Numbered from the stretch's first letter, positions 43,391 through 55,655 are shown. The stretch: DNA of 64,000 nucleotides from Isoetes taiwanensis (GCA_021234155.1 JAJEKV010000033.1:7368635-7432634), one strand, 5' to 3'. Notes: a model not told the origin generated them from the letters alone. Translations and numbers: made by a program.

Positions 43391-46075
43391 CACCATATCC
43401 TTAAGCCTTCCTAGCTGTCTCTTGCAGATTGCTCAGTGATTCCAGTGCGTCCATAAGGAGTTCCTAGCAAATTTCTACATATACGAACACACTATGCAAG
43501 GCTGCTATGAGTACACTGGTTGCAACATTCGGATCTCCTTTATTTCGTGTTATGCTAAACCAAAGAGCAAAAAACAGCAATAATTGAACTGGGCTCATTC
43601 CACCTCTGAATTGAATTGCGCAAGCATTCTCTACCTCAGAGAACCCTAATTAGGGCTCTATTATAGCTATAAATTAGGTCGTGGATGAATTGACCGATTT
43701 CTCATATCTACAAGAACCTAATCCATGTAGAATCAAAGCCATACCTTTTATTAAGGGTTCAGGATCTCTCCAAACGTTCTTATGCCAGATGTGTTGTGGC
43801 CAATATATGTAGCATAATAACAGGGGGTTTCTTTGTGTTTTTGTACGCTTTTCACTAAGGTTTTCCTATGATTTCGTGATGTATTCAAATGGATGTACTA
43901 ATGCGTACATCTAGAGTGCACCATTTCTGAGCCATTGATTTTAGCCTTTTTTTTTTAATGGTCAACAACCAATGGCTCACAACAAAAGCCCTTTTTTTGT
44001 GCGTGTGGTGCATAATGGTCAACAACCAATGGCTCACAACAAAAGCCCTCTTTTTGTGTGTGTGGTGCATAATGGGCACATGAAGGGCTTGAAGGGCGCA
44101 TGTAGTGAAGTTTCCCCGCCGGCAACACATTTCTTATCATAACTTTTGATCCAGAGCTCTGTTTCAGATGATTTTTATTGCGTTGGAAAGCTCTCTCTGA
44201 GATCTTTTTGATAGTGTATGATATGGATATGTTTGGCTAAGTTATCTATGCCAAAACTTTTGATCCAGAGCTCTGTTTCAGATGATTTTTATTGCGTTGG
44301 AAAGCTCTCTCCGAGATCTTTTTGATAGTGTATGATATGGATATGTTTGGTTAAGTTATCTATGCTAAAACAGCAATTTTTCGGCCGGGTTTGGTAGGCT
44401 TTCACATCCTACCAGCTGATTAATACAGGATTGCGCTATTGGATATTGTTTTATGGCTCATTCCGAATGAAGCTTGCAAAAAATTACCATGCATTTTTAG
44501 ATTTTGAGGCAGTTATTAAGCAAATTCTAAGGCTTCTAGATCCTTGTGCTAACAAGCAGAAAAGTTTTCCACTTTGGTTTCTCACCACAAGAATCCATGG
44601 AGGCCAAAGGCTGCTGTTAAATTCCAGTTGAAAAATGTTTGTGTATGGGTGTTGCAAACTTTATGACTTTCAGAATAATGGGATCAATCTGCTCTATCTT
44701 TATGGTAAGTTTTACTTGTGTTCTATTTGTTTTATTGTGATGAAATTCAAAAGCTACAGGTGATGAAAGCCTCAAATGAATTCTAGTTTTTTTCTGGCTT
44801 GAATTCTAAAATTTTTGTCACACCGGGGGGGGGAAGGGGTTGACGTCCCTAAAGCCCCGAAGGGGCCAAAAAAAATTTTTTGCAACACAAACTATTAACA
44901 TCCAACATATAAAAAATAAATCCCCCAACACATAACAACCAACACATAACATAACAACCATTGACATTAACAACCAACACATAACTACCATTGACATTAA
45001 TTAACACAACCATTGGGTCCAACACATTTAAATTAAAATCTCCCTTAAACCCCCTTTGATTTGGGTGCATATTCACACGGGGGATGACGTAGGGCAGCGA
45101 GAGCCCTCATAATTGTATTTTGCACGTACGAAATCAACACCATATAGTATTCCGCTTGAAATCTTATAGTATTTTGCGAATCTTGTTATACAGTATAGCA
45201 AATTTTGTACTTGCATACCCCACAAACGAGGAACTTTACATACGGTGTAGATTAAGGAATAAGGGGTCAATATGCCTATCCAACAGCTCTCGTTGCCTGG
45301 AGTCACCCCCCATGTGCATATGCACCCAAACCAAAGGGGGTTTAAGGGGGTTTAAGGGGGATTTAAGCTTATTTGTTCCTGCAGTGCTAGTTCTAACAAT
45401 TGTGCCAAATTTTTAGGGCACAAAATGTATTTCGTCCATGGTATATTCCATGGATTCTTTATCCAAACAACGGTTTTCTTTATCCAAACATTGTGTACAT
45501 ACTCTAGACCATCAGAATAAGTGGATGGCAATGTCCATTCTTCATGCAAATAAATGCAATTTAGGATCCTCTCTACCTATGAGCTTAATGCCCAAAATTC
45601 AATCACTATAATATCTTTTAGAGTCCATGTCATCCATGATACCATGTTCATTCCATGTCCTGCTTCTTAGAGCCATGAAATGTGTAGAAAGCTTCATTCA
45701 TCATTGGACAATTGTTAACCCATTGAATCATGGAACTAAGTTGAACCATCGTACTTGGTTTCAATTTCCTCTCTTTTCCAGCCCTTAAAGGTCTAAACAA
45801 GCCTCAAGAGTTTTTTTATTGTCAATACCGAGTTCTCCATGTAAGCAAGTGCGTCCATATCTTTAGAACCATTGAGGGCAAATTGAGCTTATTGGACGCA
45901 TTATTAGGCCTTGGCCAGTAAACCACCAAGTCCTTTAAGATACAACTATATCCAGCTATAGAAAATTTTCTTAGTTGGGCCACATTTTCATAACTTATAC
46001 AAGTCTAACAAATCAAATAAACCCCTGTATCCAGTGTATATGCATTCCATATTATCCACAATAAAAAAAAAACCC
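43391..46075. other. Non-coding stretch with several short repeats
   Basis: No gene is seen. A 57-bp tandem doublet lies at 43,957-44,070 (ggtcaacaaccaatggctca). A 114-bp tandem doublet lies at 44,143-44,256 and 44,257-44,370 (gatccagagctctgtttcag). An A/C-rich minisatellite of caacacataac type lies at about 44,884-45,005. A G-run with a short hairpin (aagccccgaaggggcc) lies at about 44,825-44,868. 43,797-43,905 is the second copy of the dispersed repeat seen at 29,285-29,390. Confidence 0.55.
45035..45364. mobile_element. Foldback / MITE-like element with about 50-bp inverted arms
   Basis: Left arm 45,035-45,088 and right arm 45,302-45,364 are reverse complements over about 50 bases with a handful of mismatches (shared core gcacccaaaycaaagggggt). 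The right arm carries an extra expansion of the 12-13 bp unit gggggtttaa. A 213-bp spacer lies between. No coding capacity; the target duplication is not resolved. Confidence 0.7.
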
Positions 46076-46211
46076 CCAGTCACAGCTAGCCTTAACCTCA
46101 GTCAACTAGCCGGAACATCTACCGAGGTCAATCCCTACGGTAGTATTATCTGCCCACACTAAGACACAAAGTCTATGGTGGCATTTGTTGTCCCAAACTT
46201 AAAGTATTTAA

Positions 46212-46459
46212 AGGTGTTTTTTTGCTAGTGGTACACAAAAAAATGAAATTCAAGCACTAAATCAGCACCTTCATAGGTAACGCATGTAATCAGTAATCAC
46301 ATTGCCAATATGCTCATTATGTTATACCCAATATTTTTTGAAGGGCAATGAAGGACATAGGGAAGGGCAATGAAGGGCAGCTTGAAGGGCAATCAGCACT
46401 AAATCAGCACCTGTGTCGCGACATGCTAAATTGTACATCACTAGTAAAAAAAAGACCCT
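46212..46459. mobile_element. Tourist-like MITE, 248 bp
   Basis: Present only in unit A; units B and C read gtatttaaccc straight across. The element is flanked by TAA (46,209-46,211 and 46,460-46,462). Its ends are inverted repeats (AGGTG then seven T then GCTAGTG, against AGGGTC then eight T then ACTAGTG on the other strand). A 3-bp TAA/TTA duplication and AGG-type ends are typical of PIF/Harbinger-derived MITEs. An internal gcactaaatcagcacct duplication is visible. Confidence 0.85.
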
Positions 46460-46886
46460 TAACCCATATCCACGACCATGAAATAAACCATTACGACTCC
46501 AATTATACAAAGTCTATAGTTCAAACTAACACGTTATACTTTGCCCTTTCCTTGTGTCAAACAATCCTATATGTACCATTCTCAACAAATAAACTTACTT
46601 GCATCCCCAATCAAATGCTATTTGCCCATAGGGCCTAAAAAAAGCCTTTACCGAATGGAAGGATAATACTTAGTATTTAGATTTCAGAAACAAATCATGT
46701 GCAAATCATGTTCACATGATATTCTTGACCTCAGAATATGTTCATGACCAGCTTAACCAAAACCAGAATTTACATAGTGGATATTCCATGGAAACAGCAA
46801 GAAATAGAACATGCAGATTTGTGGACCATGTTCAGTCATTACTATCAGCATCATAACTTCATAGTGATTTGTTCCACACTTTTAAG

Positions 46887-47050
46887 ATAAGATAAGATAA
46901 ATTTTTACATCCACGGGAACCCAACAGGTTATGGGACGGCACATGCAAGGGCAACAACCCATCTAAAACCTGGGGACTAGGCCCCATCAGCAAACACAAT
47001 AACCAAATATTAAAAGGCTACCAAGAATAAGATAAGATAATGCTAATGCT
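46887..47050 (-). mobile_element. SINE-like insertion with (TCTTA)n tail
   Basis: Absent from units B and C. Read on the minus strand it ends ...gttcccgtggatgtaaaaa then ttatcttatcttatctt, very like the 3' end of the SINE at 10,830 (gttaaaatattatctatcta). (taaga)n tracts lie at both borders and could be target duplications. No clear A/B boxes were seen, so it may be a 5'-truncated SINE. Confidence 0.5.
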
Positions 47051-47506
47051 AGTAGTAAATACTGATCATAACTCCTTCAAAGTATAAAATCGTCCATCCT
47101 CAAGCCCATAATCCAGAAAAAGCAAATAAATGACAAATAGAAGAGAAACCTAGTACCTGCAACCAATCAGTACTATATTAGCATAAAAATGGTAATATAG
47201 CAAGGGCCAAAAGGTACAGATGGTTTCTCGGTTCTTCACCGGTCACCATTTGTAACCTCTTTGCTCCTTACAAAATTAAAAAGCATCAAGAACGGACAGA
47301 ATGTAGAGTTTAAAATACTCATCCTAAGCATAAAGCATACTGAACTTTATATTTCAGAGAAATAGAAGCAAGAGCCAAACATTGAATCAGAGTAATCTCT
47401 AATATTCAAAAATTACAGCAGTGAAACTTGTCCTTAAAAAATTAAATCGTATCAGCATTTTATCAGGCTGCCACATCTTTTATAAAAAATACTTAACTAG
47501 CTTGAA

Positions 47507-47824
47507 TCAAACCTGATACTCGTCTTGTTCATAATCAGACTCATTGTCTGATGTCTGGTTGTTGGTATAACCCATTGAGGAGGACCCCCCCTGTTTATTT
47601 CCAGCCCTGACTTGCTTAGCCCAGTGAGTATTACCCCTGTCAGAATTGTATCCTTGCTCATCTTGTAGAGGGCGTTTTTGCCCATTTGCATTGCTGCCAT
47701 GCATCTCCTCCATTATCTCAGACAAATCTTGAATGGAAGAATATAATAGTTCGTCTTCAATCAAATGGCAATCGGAATCTGAACTGACTGAGCGTCCATC
47801 TGAGTCATACTCATATCCATACAT
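47507..47824 (-). CDS. Exon-like acidic frame, unit A (unrecognised)
   Basis: 105 residues beginning MYGYEYDSDGRS and ending NESDYEQDEYQV, acidic and low-complexity, with no recognised domain. The same frame recurs at 58,953-59,273 (unit B) and 62,181-62,411 (unit C, altered), with changes that break its start region in B and shorten it in C. It is probably an exon of an unidentified minus-strand gene. Conserved AG/GT dinucleotides occur around other segments of the unit. Confidence 0.35.
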   Translation of the reverse strand: MYGYEYDSDGRSVSSDSDCHLIEDELLYSSIQDLSEIMEEMHGSNANGQKRPLQDEQGYNSDRGNTHWAKQVRAGNKQGGSSSMGYTNNQTSDNESDYEQDEYQV

Positions 47825-48370
47825 GTCTTAAAAAGCCCTAAAGTTCTTGGTGGGAAAAAATTAAAGACTAAGGTATGTGGAATATATGGTGCATCATCAT
47901 GAAGCATGTGAATATCATCCAGGGCTACCGGCAACCATGCTTTTCAGGAAAACCAAGAATTTTTGTGGTATAAAAGAACTTGCCTTGTGCCAGAAGTTTT
48001 CGACAGAGCAACCGCCATATCTTTACTTCACAGGAAAAAATCCCCCCAGTACCTTGTGCAAGAGGTTCATGGCGGATCAACTGCCATATCCTTACCATGC
48101 AGAGCATGTACTGAGTACTCCGGTGAACAGGTCTCACGCTTCCCCGGTCTATTCTATGCAGAACTAGGTTAAACTAGCAGTGGACCAAGGTTTTGGTCCG
48201 AAAAGATAAACCTATTTTATGGAGTTAGAAAAAACGAAAACCCTTTTACTATAAAGGCCTTTATGCTCCAAATTAAAATACATTATTTATGTCACCATGG
48301 TAATCTCAACCATTACACATCAAATAGAATAAAGATAAAGCATTGAATGACTTAATATATGAGCAAAATG

Positions 48371-48509
48371 GCATCGATCCGAGCCGTCGGATCGGCATTC
48401 TGGGAAGGGGCGAGCTGCTATATGAGACGTCATTCCAGTTGTAGCAGGTTATCGGCGTTCTTCTCACAGCAGCAGCAGTTCTCCATCTTTGCCTTTGACT
48501 CCCTCCTCA
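48371..48509 (+). repeat. A1 repeat, left end of the DIRS-like element
   Basis: 139 bp, repeated as A2 at 55,694-55,835 with small differences in the first 45 bases and near-identity afterwards (ctatatgagacgtcattcca onward). It includes a small hairpin (atccga/tcggat) and a TATA-like ctatatgag at 48,418-48,426 that could be part of a promoter. Confidence 0.92.
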
Positions 48510-51500
48510 AAGATTCGCTTCACGCGATACCGTTCTACTCAGCAGCGCTTCTTCCTCACATGGATCGAGATCCTTTTCTTCGAGAGCTAGCTGGGGTGGT
48601 TTTTCTCATCAGTCTGCTCGTCTTACTCTGGAAGGTATGGCCTCTTCTCCTCAATTGCCTGTCTGCACAGGTATAGCCCCTTTTTCGGTTGGTATTTTTC
48701 CGCTTGTTGGCGGTTGTAGGATGATTCTTTTGATTGGTTTATGAGATGGGGCTGTCGAAGCAAACAACGTGATTGATTGGGTCGGGTCCCTCCGGATCTG
48801 GTTTCTTTGGGGATTTGGTTTTCAGCTAGGTATGCAGGTTCATTTGGGAGATGGTGGTGGTTCGCCCAGTTTGTCTGATGCAACAAGCATGCTTTGTTTT
48901 TTGGGAAGAGATTTCATGGTTTGTTGGGGACATGCAGGTGCTTTTCCCGTTCGAGATCTAATCCATCTTAGCATATCTTAGCATGCAGGTTGCGATTCAG
49001 GTCAGCCCTTTGGCCCCTGCCTCCCCCCTCTGATCATCGCTTGGGATTCTTGTCTGGGCAGGCCCCAGCCCGGCTTCGGTGATATATGCTCGCCCGTTCT
49101 CCCGGGAGGGTCGATTTGCAGACCCGGCGGCTGGTTCTTTTGTGCGGTAAGGGGACCTCGGTTGTTCAACCATTGGTCCAAGCACAGGCATCGGAAGAAG
49201 GAAAAAAGGGGGGGGGAGGTCTAATTTCTCTGGCTAGATCAGGAGCGGGACAGGATCATAAGCGATCTTGGCGGCGGAGTTCGACAACCATAGTGGGGGA
49301 GGTTTAGCCACCGCCGTCGTCCCAGTCTGAGCTTCGACGAGGCGATCGAGGCGATTTTTTTTTTGCCGATTTCCTCGCTGGTCGATTCAGCCTCTCTTCC
49401 TCGTTTGCCATCTCTGCGGCTAGTTTCAGATGAGTTTTTATTTGGGTTATCTCTGATCTTTTTTCGATTTCATGGTTGACATTTGTTTTTATTTTTAGTA
49501 CTGCTTATTGGTTCTTCTTTAGCTTTCACTACATGCATGGTTATGTTTAGGCTTAGCTTATCAGTGGTCTAATTTGGGCATGCATGGTGGGCGTTCCTTG
49601 CATTAGGCTGGTTTGCGGTCGGTTTTCATTATGCTTATTTTATGGATGGTTGTTTTGGGTTGATTTATCCTCACCAATGTTTATTGAAAGCTTAATTGTA
49701 AATTTGGTCTTAGGTTTGTTTTTTGCCCAACCCTTTTTTAAGCCCCTTTCTTTCTCCTCTCATGCATTGCTCCTACTTTTTCCCTGGCTTGCTTTCTCTG
49801 CTCTCATAGTAAACCTTTGCTGTTCGATATGGCTTTTGGTTGTCCTTGTTGTTCTACGGATCTGGGCTCTGTTGGAGTTTTCTCACCCCCTTCATCACCC
49901 CCCATGGTTGACATGGCGCGACATCATCTTTACACGGAGCACTTGGAGGTGCTTCACCCCTCTGCGAGGAACGGTTTGCAGTGGGAGCGAGAGGACATCG
50001 ACTGGCCAGCCGAGTTTTTCCGATCATTATACCTTTATGCCTCCTTGTCTCCTTCGGCGCGGCGAGTGTTTGGGCTTTCGGTAGCGTGGATTCTCATCGC
50101 CATCGCTTTCTTGGCGATGTCATTCTACAATGGGGCTTTCGGCCCTCGAGCCACTTTCTCGAAGGAGATTCTTTACATCCTCAAGGCCCCGCCCACCCCA
50201 TTTTCTTCCCATATACCCGGCGTTAGGCATGGGGTGGCTGGCGTGATTCCTTTGAGGTTGGGTTGTGGTTTTTTGTAATAATCGGCATATCCGCCGTTCT
50301 AAGGAATAAGGGGGCAAAACCCCATTTGATTTTTTGTGCTATGTTTAAACTCTTTAGTTGTTTATCCGTGTTGGTAATGTTATGGATGGCTTAGTGCTTT
50401 TTAGGGCGCTTTTTTATAAGTTCCAATCGTATTTTTAGGTATGGCTAGATTAAATTCTCATGGGGGATCGGGTGGCATTCTTATTTCACTTATGTGTATT
50501 TTTTTGTAGACTTTAAATTCCTTTTTATGTTTCCTTTTTCAAAGTAGTGCTATGGTTGTTTTTGCATCCGCCATATGTGCTAAGGGGTTGAAATTCTTGC
50601 ATCATTATCTTAGATGGTTTCTTATTAAGTCTTGCATACTTCATGATTCTTACTTGGGGGGGGAGGCTAAGGTTAGCATGCATCCGGTTTTTCCCAATTA
50701 TGTCTCAACTCTTTGGTGGTTGTATTTGTGTTTTTAACGTTGTGGATGGCTCATTGCTTTAGGCATTTTCCTATTATAAGTTCCTTCAAGATTCTCTTCT
50801 ATTTTGGCTAGACTAACTTCTCATGGGGGGCCTAGGGTGGCATTCTTATTTTCGGCTATGCGTAATTTTCGTAGACTTACATTTCATGTTTTTCCCTTTC
50901 AAGTTTGGTATTATGATTGTTTGGCATCCGACATATATAAGGGTTGATGGTTTTTGGTTTTGATGGGGGCGAAGTTCTTAATCCTTATTCTAATGGTTTT
51001 ATTATTAGTTTTGTAGATTTCATGATTTTACTTTTAGGGGTGAGGCTTCCGGTCTTAGTTTTCTTTGCACCCGGAGGGGGTACTTACAAAATATGTTTGT
51101 GGAAAGGGGGTATAGGCCCATCTAACATTGATATGCATTGGCAACAATGGTACTTATTTTTGGTCAGGCTACCTATGGGGATGATGTCATTCATTATAGT
51201 CTGTTTTTTTGCATAGCTTTTTCTATTCGTCTTGTGGTTTGTATTGTCTTCCCAGAAGGTTGCTCTCATCCTAACTATGTTGGCTTTTTATCTTGTGCTG
51301 TTTTCGGGGGGGGGAGGACCAAGAAATGGTACTTTGGTGTTTCTTTTCTTTGTGGCCCAAGGTTTTAGGGGTTTTTTCGCTGTTGTGTCCATAGGCTTAA
51401 GGTACATATCATGGGGCGCATGGGGTCGTGACGTGCCTTTCCTCTTTTCCACCTCGTTTCATGCCGCAGTTTTTTCTTTCGTATCTATTCTTACGTGTTC

Positions 51501-51511
51501 CTCGTTTGCAG
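48510..51511 (+). other. DIRS-like element, 5' region with unclear reading frames
   Basis: A short frame (MDRDPFLRELAGV, hydrophobic core, about 48,560-48,636) ends at a gtatgg donor-like site. A 153-codon frame (49,817-50,278) includes MVDMARHHLYTEHLEVLHP and one hydrophobic segment; its function is unknown. 50,280-51,510 is non-coding and ends in a pyrimidine-rich acceptor-like cgtttgcag at 51,503-51,511, so an intron is possible. Confidence 0.45.
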
Positions 51512-52580
51512 GTTATTGAGCTCATCCCTTCCGCTTCCGGAACCACGGCTTCTACCTCGTCCGGATCTCTTTCCCCCCAACGTCTAGCCCGGGCTGCGGG
51601 TGCACGTCGTCAGCGAGAAGCCTCTCTTTCTCCTGACACGGATTCAGGGGAGCCTGCCTCGGTTTCCCCCCCGTCATCACCCTCCACCTCTTTTTCCTTT
51701 TGGCCCTCATTTTTTTGCGTCACCTTCTTCCCTTTTCTCCATCACGGGGTTGCTTCCCCTTGTTCTCTCCCCATATGGCTCCGCTTTTTTCATCCACTCC
51801 ACCTCTTTTTGGCCCCTTCTCCTCCCTCTTGCCTCTTCTCCTTTTGATTATACCCAATTTGTTATGCGAGCTCCAACAAGGGAGGGCTACTTTGCGGGAG
51901 TCCGGTCTTGATTACACAGCAGCTCTCCGTCCAGACGCGAACTTGAACACCTTGCCCGGGATATAGAGAGAGCTGCTTTCGGCCGTGCCGACTTTTTGAG
52001 CAGCGACTCCCTTACGACATTATTACGAAGTTCGGCGTCGGCTATGGACACCGGTTTCACTTTGGATCTATGGACGGCTCGCCATGTTGGGGGCGGCTAT
52101 TGGGAGGGCGTCTTTTTATGGCGGAAGAAGGTAAACGTTTGGCGGACAAGAGATGAAATTTGTTTTGATTGCCGACCAACACGGCCCGCGAGGTTGCCCT
52201 TCAGTTTAGTGAGTCCCCACGTCTTGGTTTTCTTCCGATGAATCTAAACGAACGCAAGGCCAAAAGTTTGCCCATGAGAAACGTCTATCCCGTTCAGCGT
52301 TCTTCTCCTTATCCTGCCCCTCCCGTTTATCCCCTTCTTAAGCCCTCCCGCGCCAACCCATCCCTCTCTTATTTTTACTTGCGGCCGTTTTTATGTCCAT
52401 AAAATTTGGTTTTTTTCGTCGACTTTTTCTCACAATGCAGTTCCCCCCATGTCTCCACCTTTTTCTCCACTTTTTTCTCAGACTGCACCACTTGCTCCCT
52501 CTCCTTTGTTGACTCTATCTCCTCAATCACCCCAACCCCCTTTGCCTCCGTCATCTCCATCCTGGTCTTCGTAATGTCCA
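51512..52580 (+). pseudogene. DIRS-like element gag-like region
   Basis: After the putative acceptor the frame reads IELIPSASGTTAS and SLSPQRLARAAGARRQREAS, a Ser/Pro/Arg-rich disordered start, then after several frame changes (TREGYFAGVRS, about 51,865-51,905; later EEGKRLADKR) a region in the place of gag. No zinc knuckle. Assignment is by position before RT rather than by a domain. Confidence 0.5.
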
Positions 52581-52934
52581 TGCAAGTGCATTTTTAGTGT
52601 CTCTGATGTAATTATGGTTTGTGTCATCAATAAAAAGCGTGCTTAATTTGATGTGTTATCTTTTTCTGCAGATTGCCAAGTTTTCGCCTCTCCCTTGCCT
52701 CATTTCCCCTTTGACCCTACCGCCCTTGATACCCACTATGCTACTTTTTGTGGCCGCCTCTGCCTTGTTTACCATTTTGGCACTCTATTTCCATGAACCC
52801 CTTGTTATTTCTTGGATTCAGCCAGTTTACCCCCTTCCTTGGGCACACGGGCCCCCTTCCCAACCATTTTTCCGTCCCAACCTTTTCATTATTTGTCCTC
52901 CCAACTCCCATTTGCCCGCTCCATTATTCAGGTG

Positions 52935-53365
52935 ACCTTACGCGGGGAGCAATCATGCAAGTTCGACCGCCCTTTCTTTTGTTCTCCCTTGGGAGTCGTC
53001 CCCAAGGGGCCCACAAGTTCGCCTTATTCTTGATTCGCGTCACCTTAATTCTTCCTTATGGGTCCCATCCTTCCGTTCTGAGTCCCTTTCTGATGCCTTG
53101 TCATTACTTCCAACCTCTCGATTTTCTTTTTACTCTTGGATTTAAAGTCGGGACTATCATCATGTTCCTATCGGCCCCCCCACACCATACCTTCTTGGGT
53201 TTCCAACTCGACGGCTTATTTTATGTATTTACAATGCTCCCCTTTGGTCTTGCATCCGCCCCTTTGTTTTTACCAAACTTATCGCCCCTTAGTTCGTCAC
53301 CGGCGTCTTTCTTAGGTCCGGCGCACTCCTTACATGGGCGATTTTCTTTTCTTGACCCAACGTGA
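52935..53365 (+). pseudogene. DIRS-type reverse transcriptase, broken
   Basis: Blocks in several frames: FDRPFF.SPLGVVPKG (about 52,960-53,010); LILDSRHLNSSLW (from 53,023); a TAA at 53,143-53,145; then RDYHHVPIG, LLGF, and a segment reading MLPFGLASAP in another frame (about 53,235-53,265); FVFTKLIAP; and YMGDFLFL at the catalytic position (usually YLDD), near 53,328. These blocks and their spacing are those of DIRS reverse transcriptases. At least three frameshifts and a lost catalytic Asp make it inactive. Confidence 0.85.
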
Positions 53366-53729
53366 ACTGTCGCCCTCAATATGATTATCATTTCTGATCG
53401 CAACATGCCGGTTTTCTTATTGCATGGCCTAAATGTCGTCTCCAGATTTCCCATCGCACAATTTTCCTTGGGTTCCTCCTTGACTCTTCTTCTATGATTA
53501 TTTGTTTGTCGTCCAAGAAGTTAGAAAAATTTTTCCGACTTTCCTCATCTATTCTCTCTTCCTCTCGTTTGACTTTCGCCATCTTGCTAGATTCCTTGGT
53601 TTTCTCGCAATCTCTCCGTGATCGTTTTTCGGTTCCTTGGTCTCTTCCCTCACCTTTTCTCTTATCTTCTCATCTGACCTTTTTTACGGGATGCCCCTAT
53701 TTCATTATCATCGTTAGCCCGCATGGAAA

Positions 53730-54490
53730 TTTTGCTCGGGAATGATGGCCCAGCTCTCTCTCGTTTTCGCCCTATTTTCTCCTCTCGGGTCGGGCCGTCC
53801 ATTTGTTTTAGGTTTTGATGCTAGCGCTTTTTGGTTGGGGGTTGGTTGCCGCAGCCAAAACCGTGTTGATTTTATGGGTCTTTTTCTGCGGCTGAATGCC
53901 GGGTCATCCACATGGCGTGAGCTTTTGCTTTTTTCACGGTCCTCTGATCGGCTTTACCTTTTATCCATTCCGGTGGTCACGGTCCGCGGGGATAATTTAA
54001 ACGTCGCCTCCATTCTTCGGAAGGGTGGTTCGCTTCTCCGATATTCACCTCTCGGCTTTGGAAATTTTTCTTCGTGTTTCCATTGTGCTATTTACGTAGA
54101 GCGGTTTGGATTCCCGCTCGAGCGAATGGGCGGATTACCTTTCGGTTTGCCTCGGTCCGATGAGTTTGCCCTCGGCGCCATGGTGTTTCCAAAGCATATT
54201 GATTCTCAGATGGGGCCCGCATCATGTTGACCGTTTTGCTTCACCTATTAATCACAAACTCCCCGTTTTTAACACCCGGTTTGCATATCCCCATCGTATC
54301 CCGCCAGACGCCTTCACCTATGATTGGCACATCTTTAATAATTACTGTTTTCCCCCCGGCTATGATTCCCCGTGTCTTGCACCATGCGGCGGCTTGTCGC
54401 GTTCAGATGACTTTGGTGGTTTTATATTGGCCCTCAGCCCCCTGGTGGCCTCTTCTATGCAATGGCGAGTCATGGGCACCTTTTATTGTG
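53730..54490 (+). pseudogene. DIRS-type RNase H and downstream conserved block
   Basis: The frame from 53,742 reads LGFDASAFWLGVGC (first Asp near 53,817), STWRELLLFSRS (Glu) and VRGDNLNVASILRKGG (Asp, Asn). A frame change leads to ADYLS and then WGPHHVDRFASPINHKLPVF and NTRFAYP (about 54,204-54,280) and DWHIFNNYCFPPGY. The HVDRFAS...N.RF segment immediately after RNase H is a hallmark of DIRS-group polyproteins. Confidence 0.87.
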
Positions 54491-54649
54491 GATGTATTAT
54501 TTTTTGATGCTTTTTCTCATGCTTTGTTGCCAAGTTTGTCAACCTCATTTACGGGGTGTCGACGTCATGTAGCTATTTATGTTCTTCGCTGTCACTTTAA
54601 TACGGAATAATATTTGGATTCTCTTGGTTTATTTCGTCGTCAATTTAAT

Positions 54650-55620
54650 GTGGATTAACGAGTGCATTCTTTCTTTTGTGGCAGCTGCTTCGCGCTTAAT
54701 TCCTCCTGCTCACATTCCTCTATTCTTTTCTTCGCTCCCCGTAGTTTTTTCATCCCGCGCCCCTTCTACCATCTCTGCCTATGTTGCTATGTTTCGGCGT
54801 TTTGTACTCTGGTGCCGCTCACACTCTATATCTTATCTCCCTGCTTCCCCTTTCGCTGTCGCGGCGTTTTTGCTTCTCTCCACCAACCGGATATGTCTTC
54901 CTCCCCGGTCGCCACAGCCTCGGCTGCGATATCCTTTTTTCATCAGCTTTTCAATCTTCCCTCGCCCTCGGTTCTCCCCTTGCCATCTTTAGCTCGTCAC
55001 GCCGCATCTCGTCATGCCGCCCTCCTCGCACTTTTTGCCTCTTCTTCCCCATCACGTCGTTCCATGTTACTCGGTTTCGCCCCCCACGGCCGCCTTTTGC
55101 GTCCCAGGCTTTCGGGCCGCCCTCATTCTCCTTTCCAGCGGCTTTTTGCGCATCTCAGGCCCCGGCTTTGAATTGGCCGCGACTTATCCTTCTCTCGCCC
55201 CACGTCAGAGATTTTTATCCCGTCCGGCCCAAGAGAATCCGGCTTGCCGGGGCCACACCATTTCGCTTAGCTTCGTTTGCCCTCCCACCTTTGCACGGTC
55301 ACTATTCTTCAACGTCTTGGCCGTCACCGGCTACCCTCTCTTGGACCCTCCCTCGTGACCCCTTTTCGCTTTAACCCAGTCCCTGCGCCCCTATCCTATC
55401 GAGCGGCTACCGTTCTTGGTGCGGCGGTGTTTGCTTTCAAGGATTTGGCCTTAGGCCCTTTCGGTAGGGGGACACATTCCATTTCCGGGTGAAACTTCAG
55501 CGGCATCTCGAGGGGTTTTCTCCGGACTGGCGGCCAGCGCGACTGCAGACGATGGCGTTGACCGTCACACTCTCGCTATGTGTTGCATGACTCGAGTCAT
55601 CACCGGAGGTCTCCGCAGCT
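54650..55620 (+). pseudogene. DIRS-type tyrosine recombinase, broken
   Basis: This enzyme replaces integrase in DIRS elements and inserts a circular DNA copy. The N-terminal core-binding domain is readable (SSRAPSTISAYVAMFRRFVL from about 54,750, then LPASPFAVAAFLLLS; next frame VATASAAISFFHQLF). The first catalytic Arg sits in GFLRIS (55,140-55,157). Farther on, the HxxR region survives only as PFR-stop-GDTFHF (55,456-55,487), with the His position reading Gly. I could not identify the nucleophilic Tyr with confidence. Several frame changes. Confidence 0.75.
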
Positions 55621-55655
55621 TGGGCCTTTAGATTGAGAAGTTCTCTGGCGGGTCG

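Noticed and set aside
48359-48676. 105-codon frame at the left end of the DIRS-like element
   Set aside because: Its first two thirds are the non-coding A1 terminal repeat, and it starts in the flanking unit. Only a short piece may be a real exon.
54662-55374. Long Ser/Pro/Phe-rich frames overlapping the recombinase region taken as separate genes
   Set aside because: They are alternative frames of the decayed recombinase; recognisable segments hop between them.
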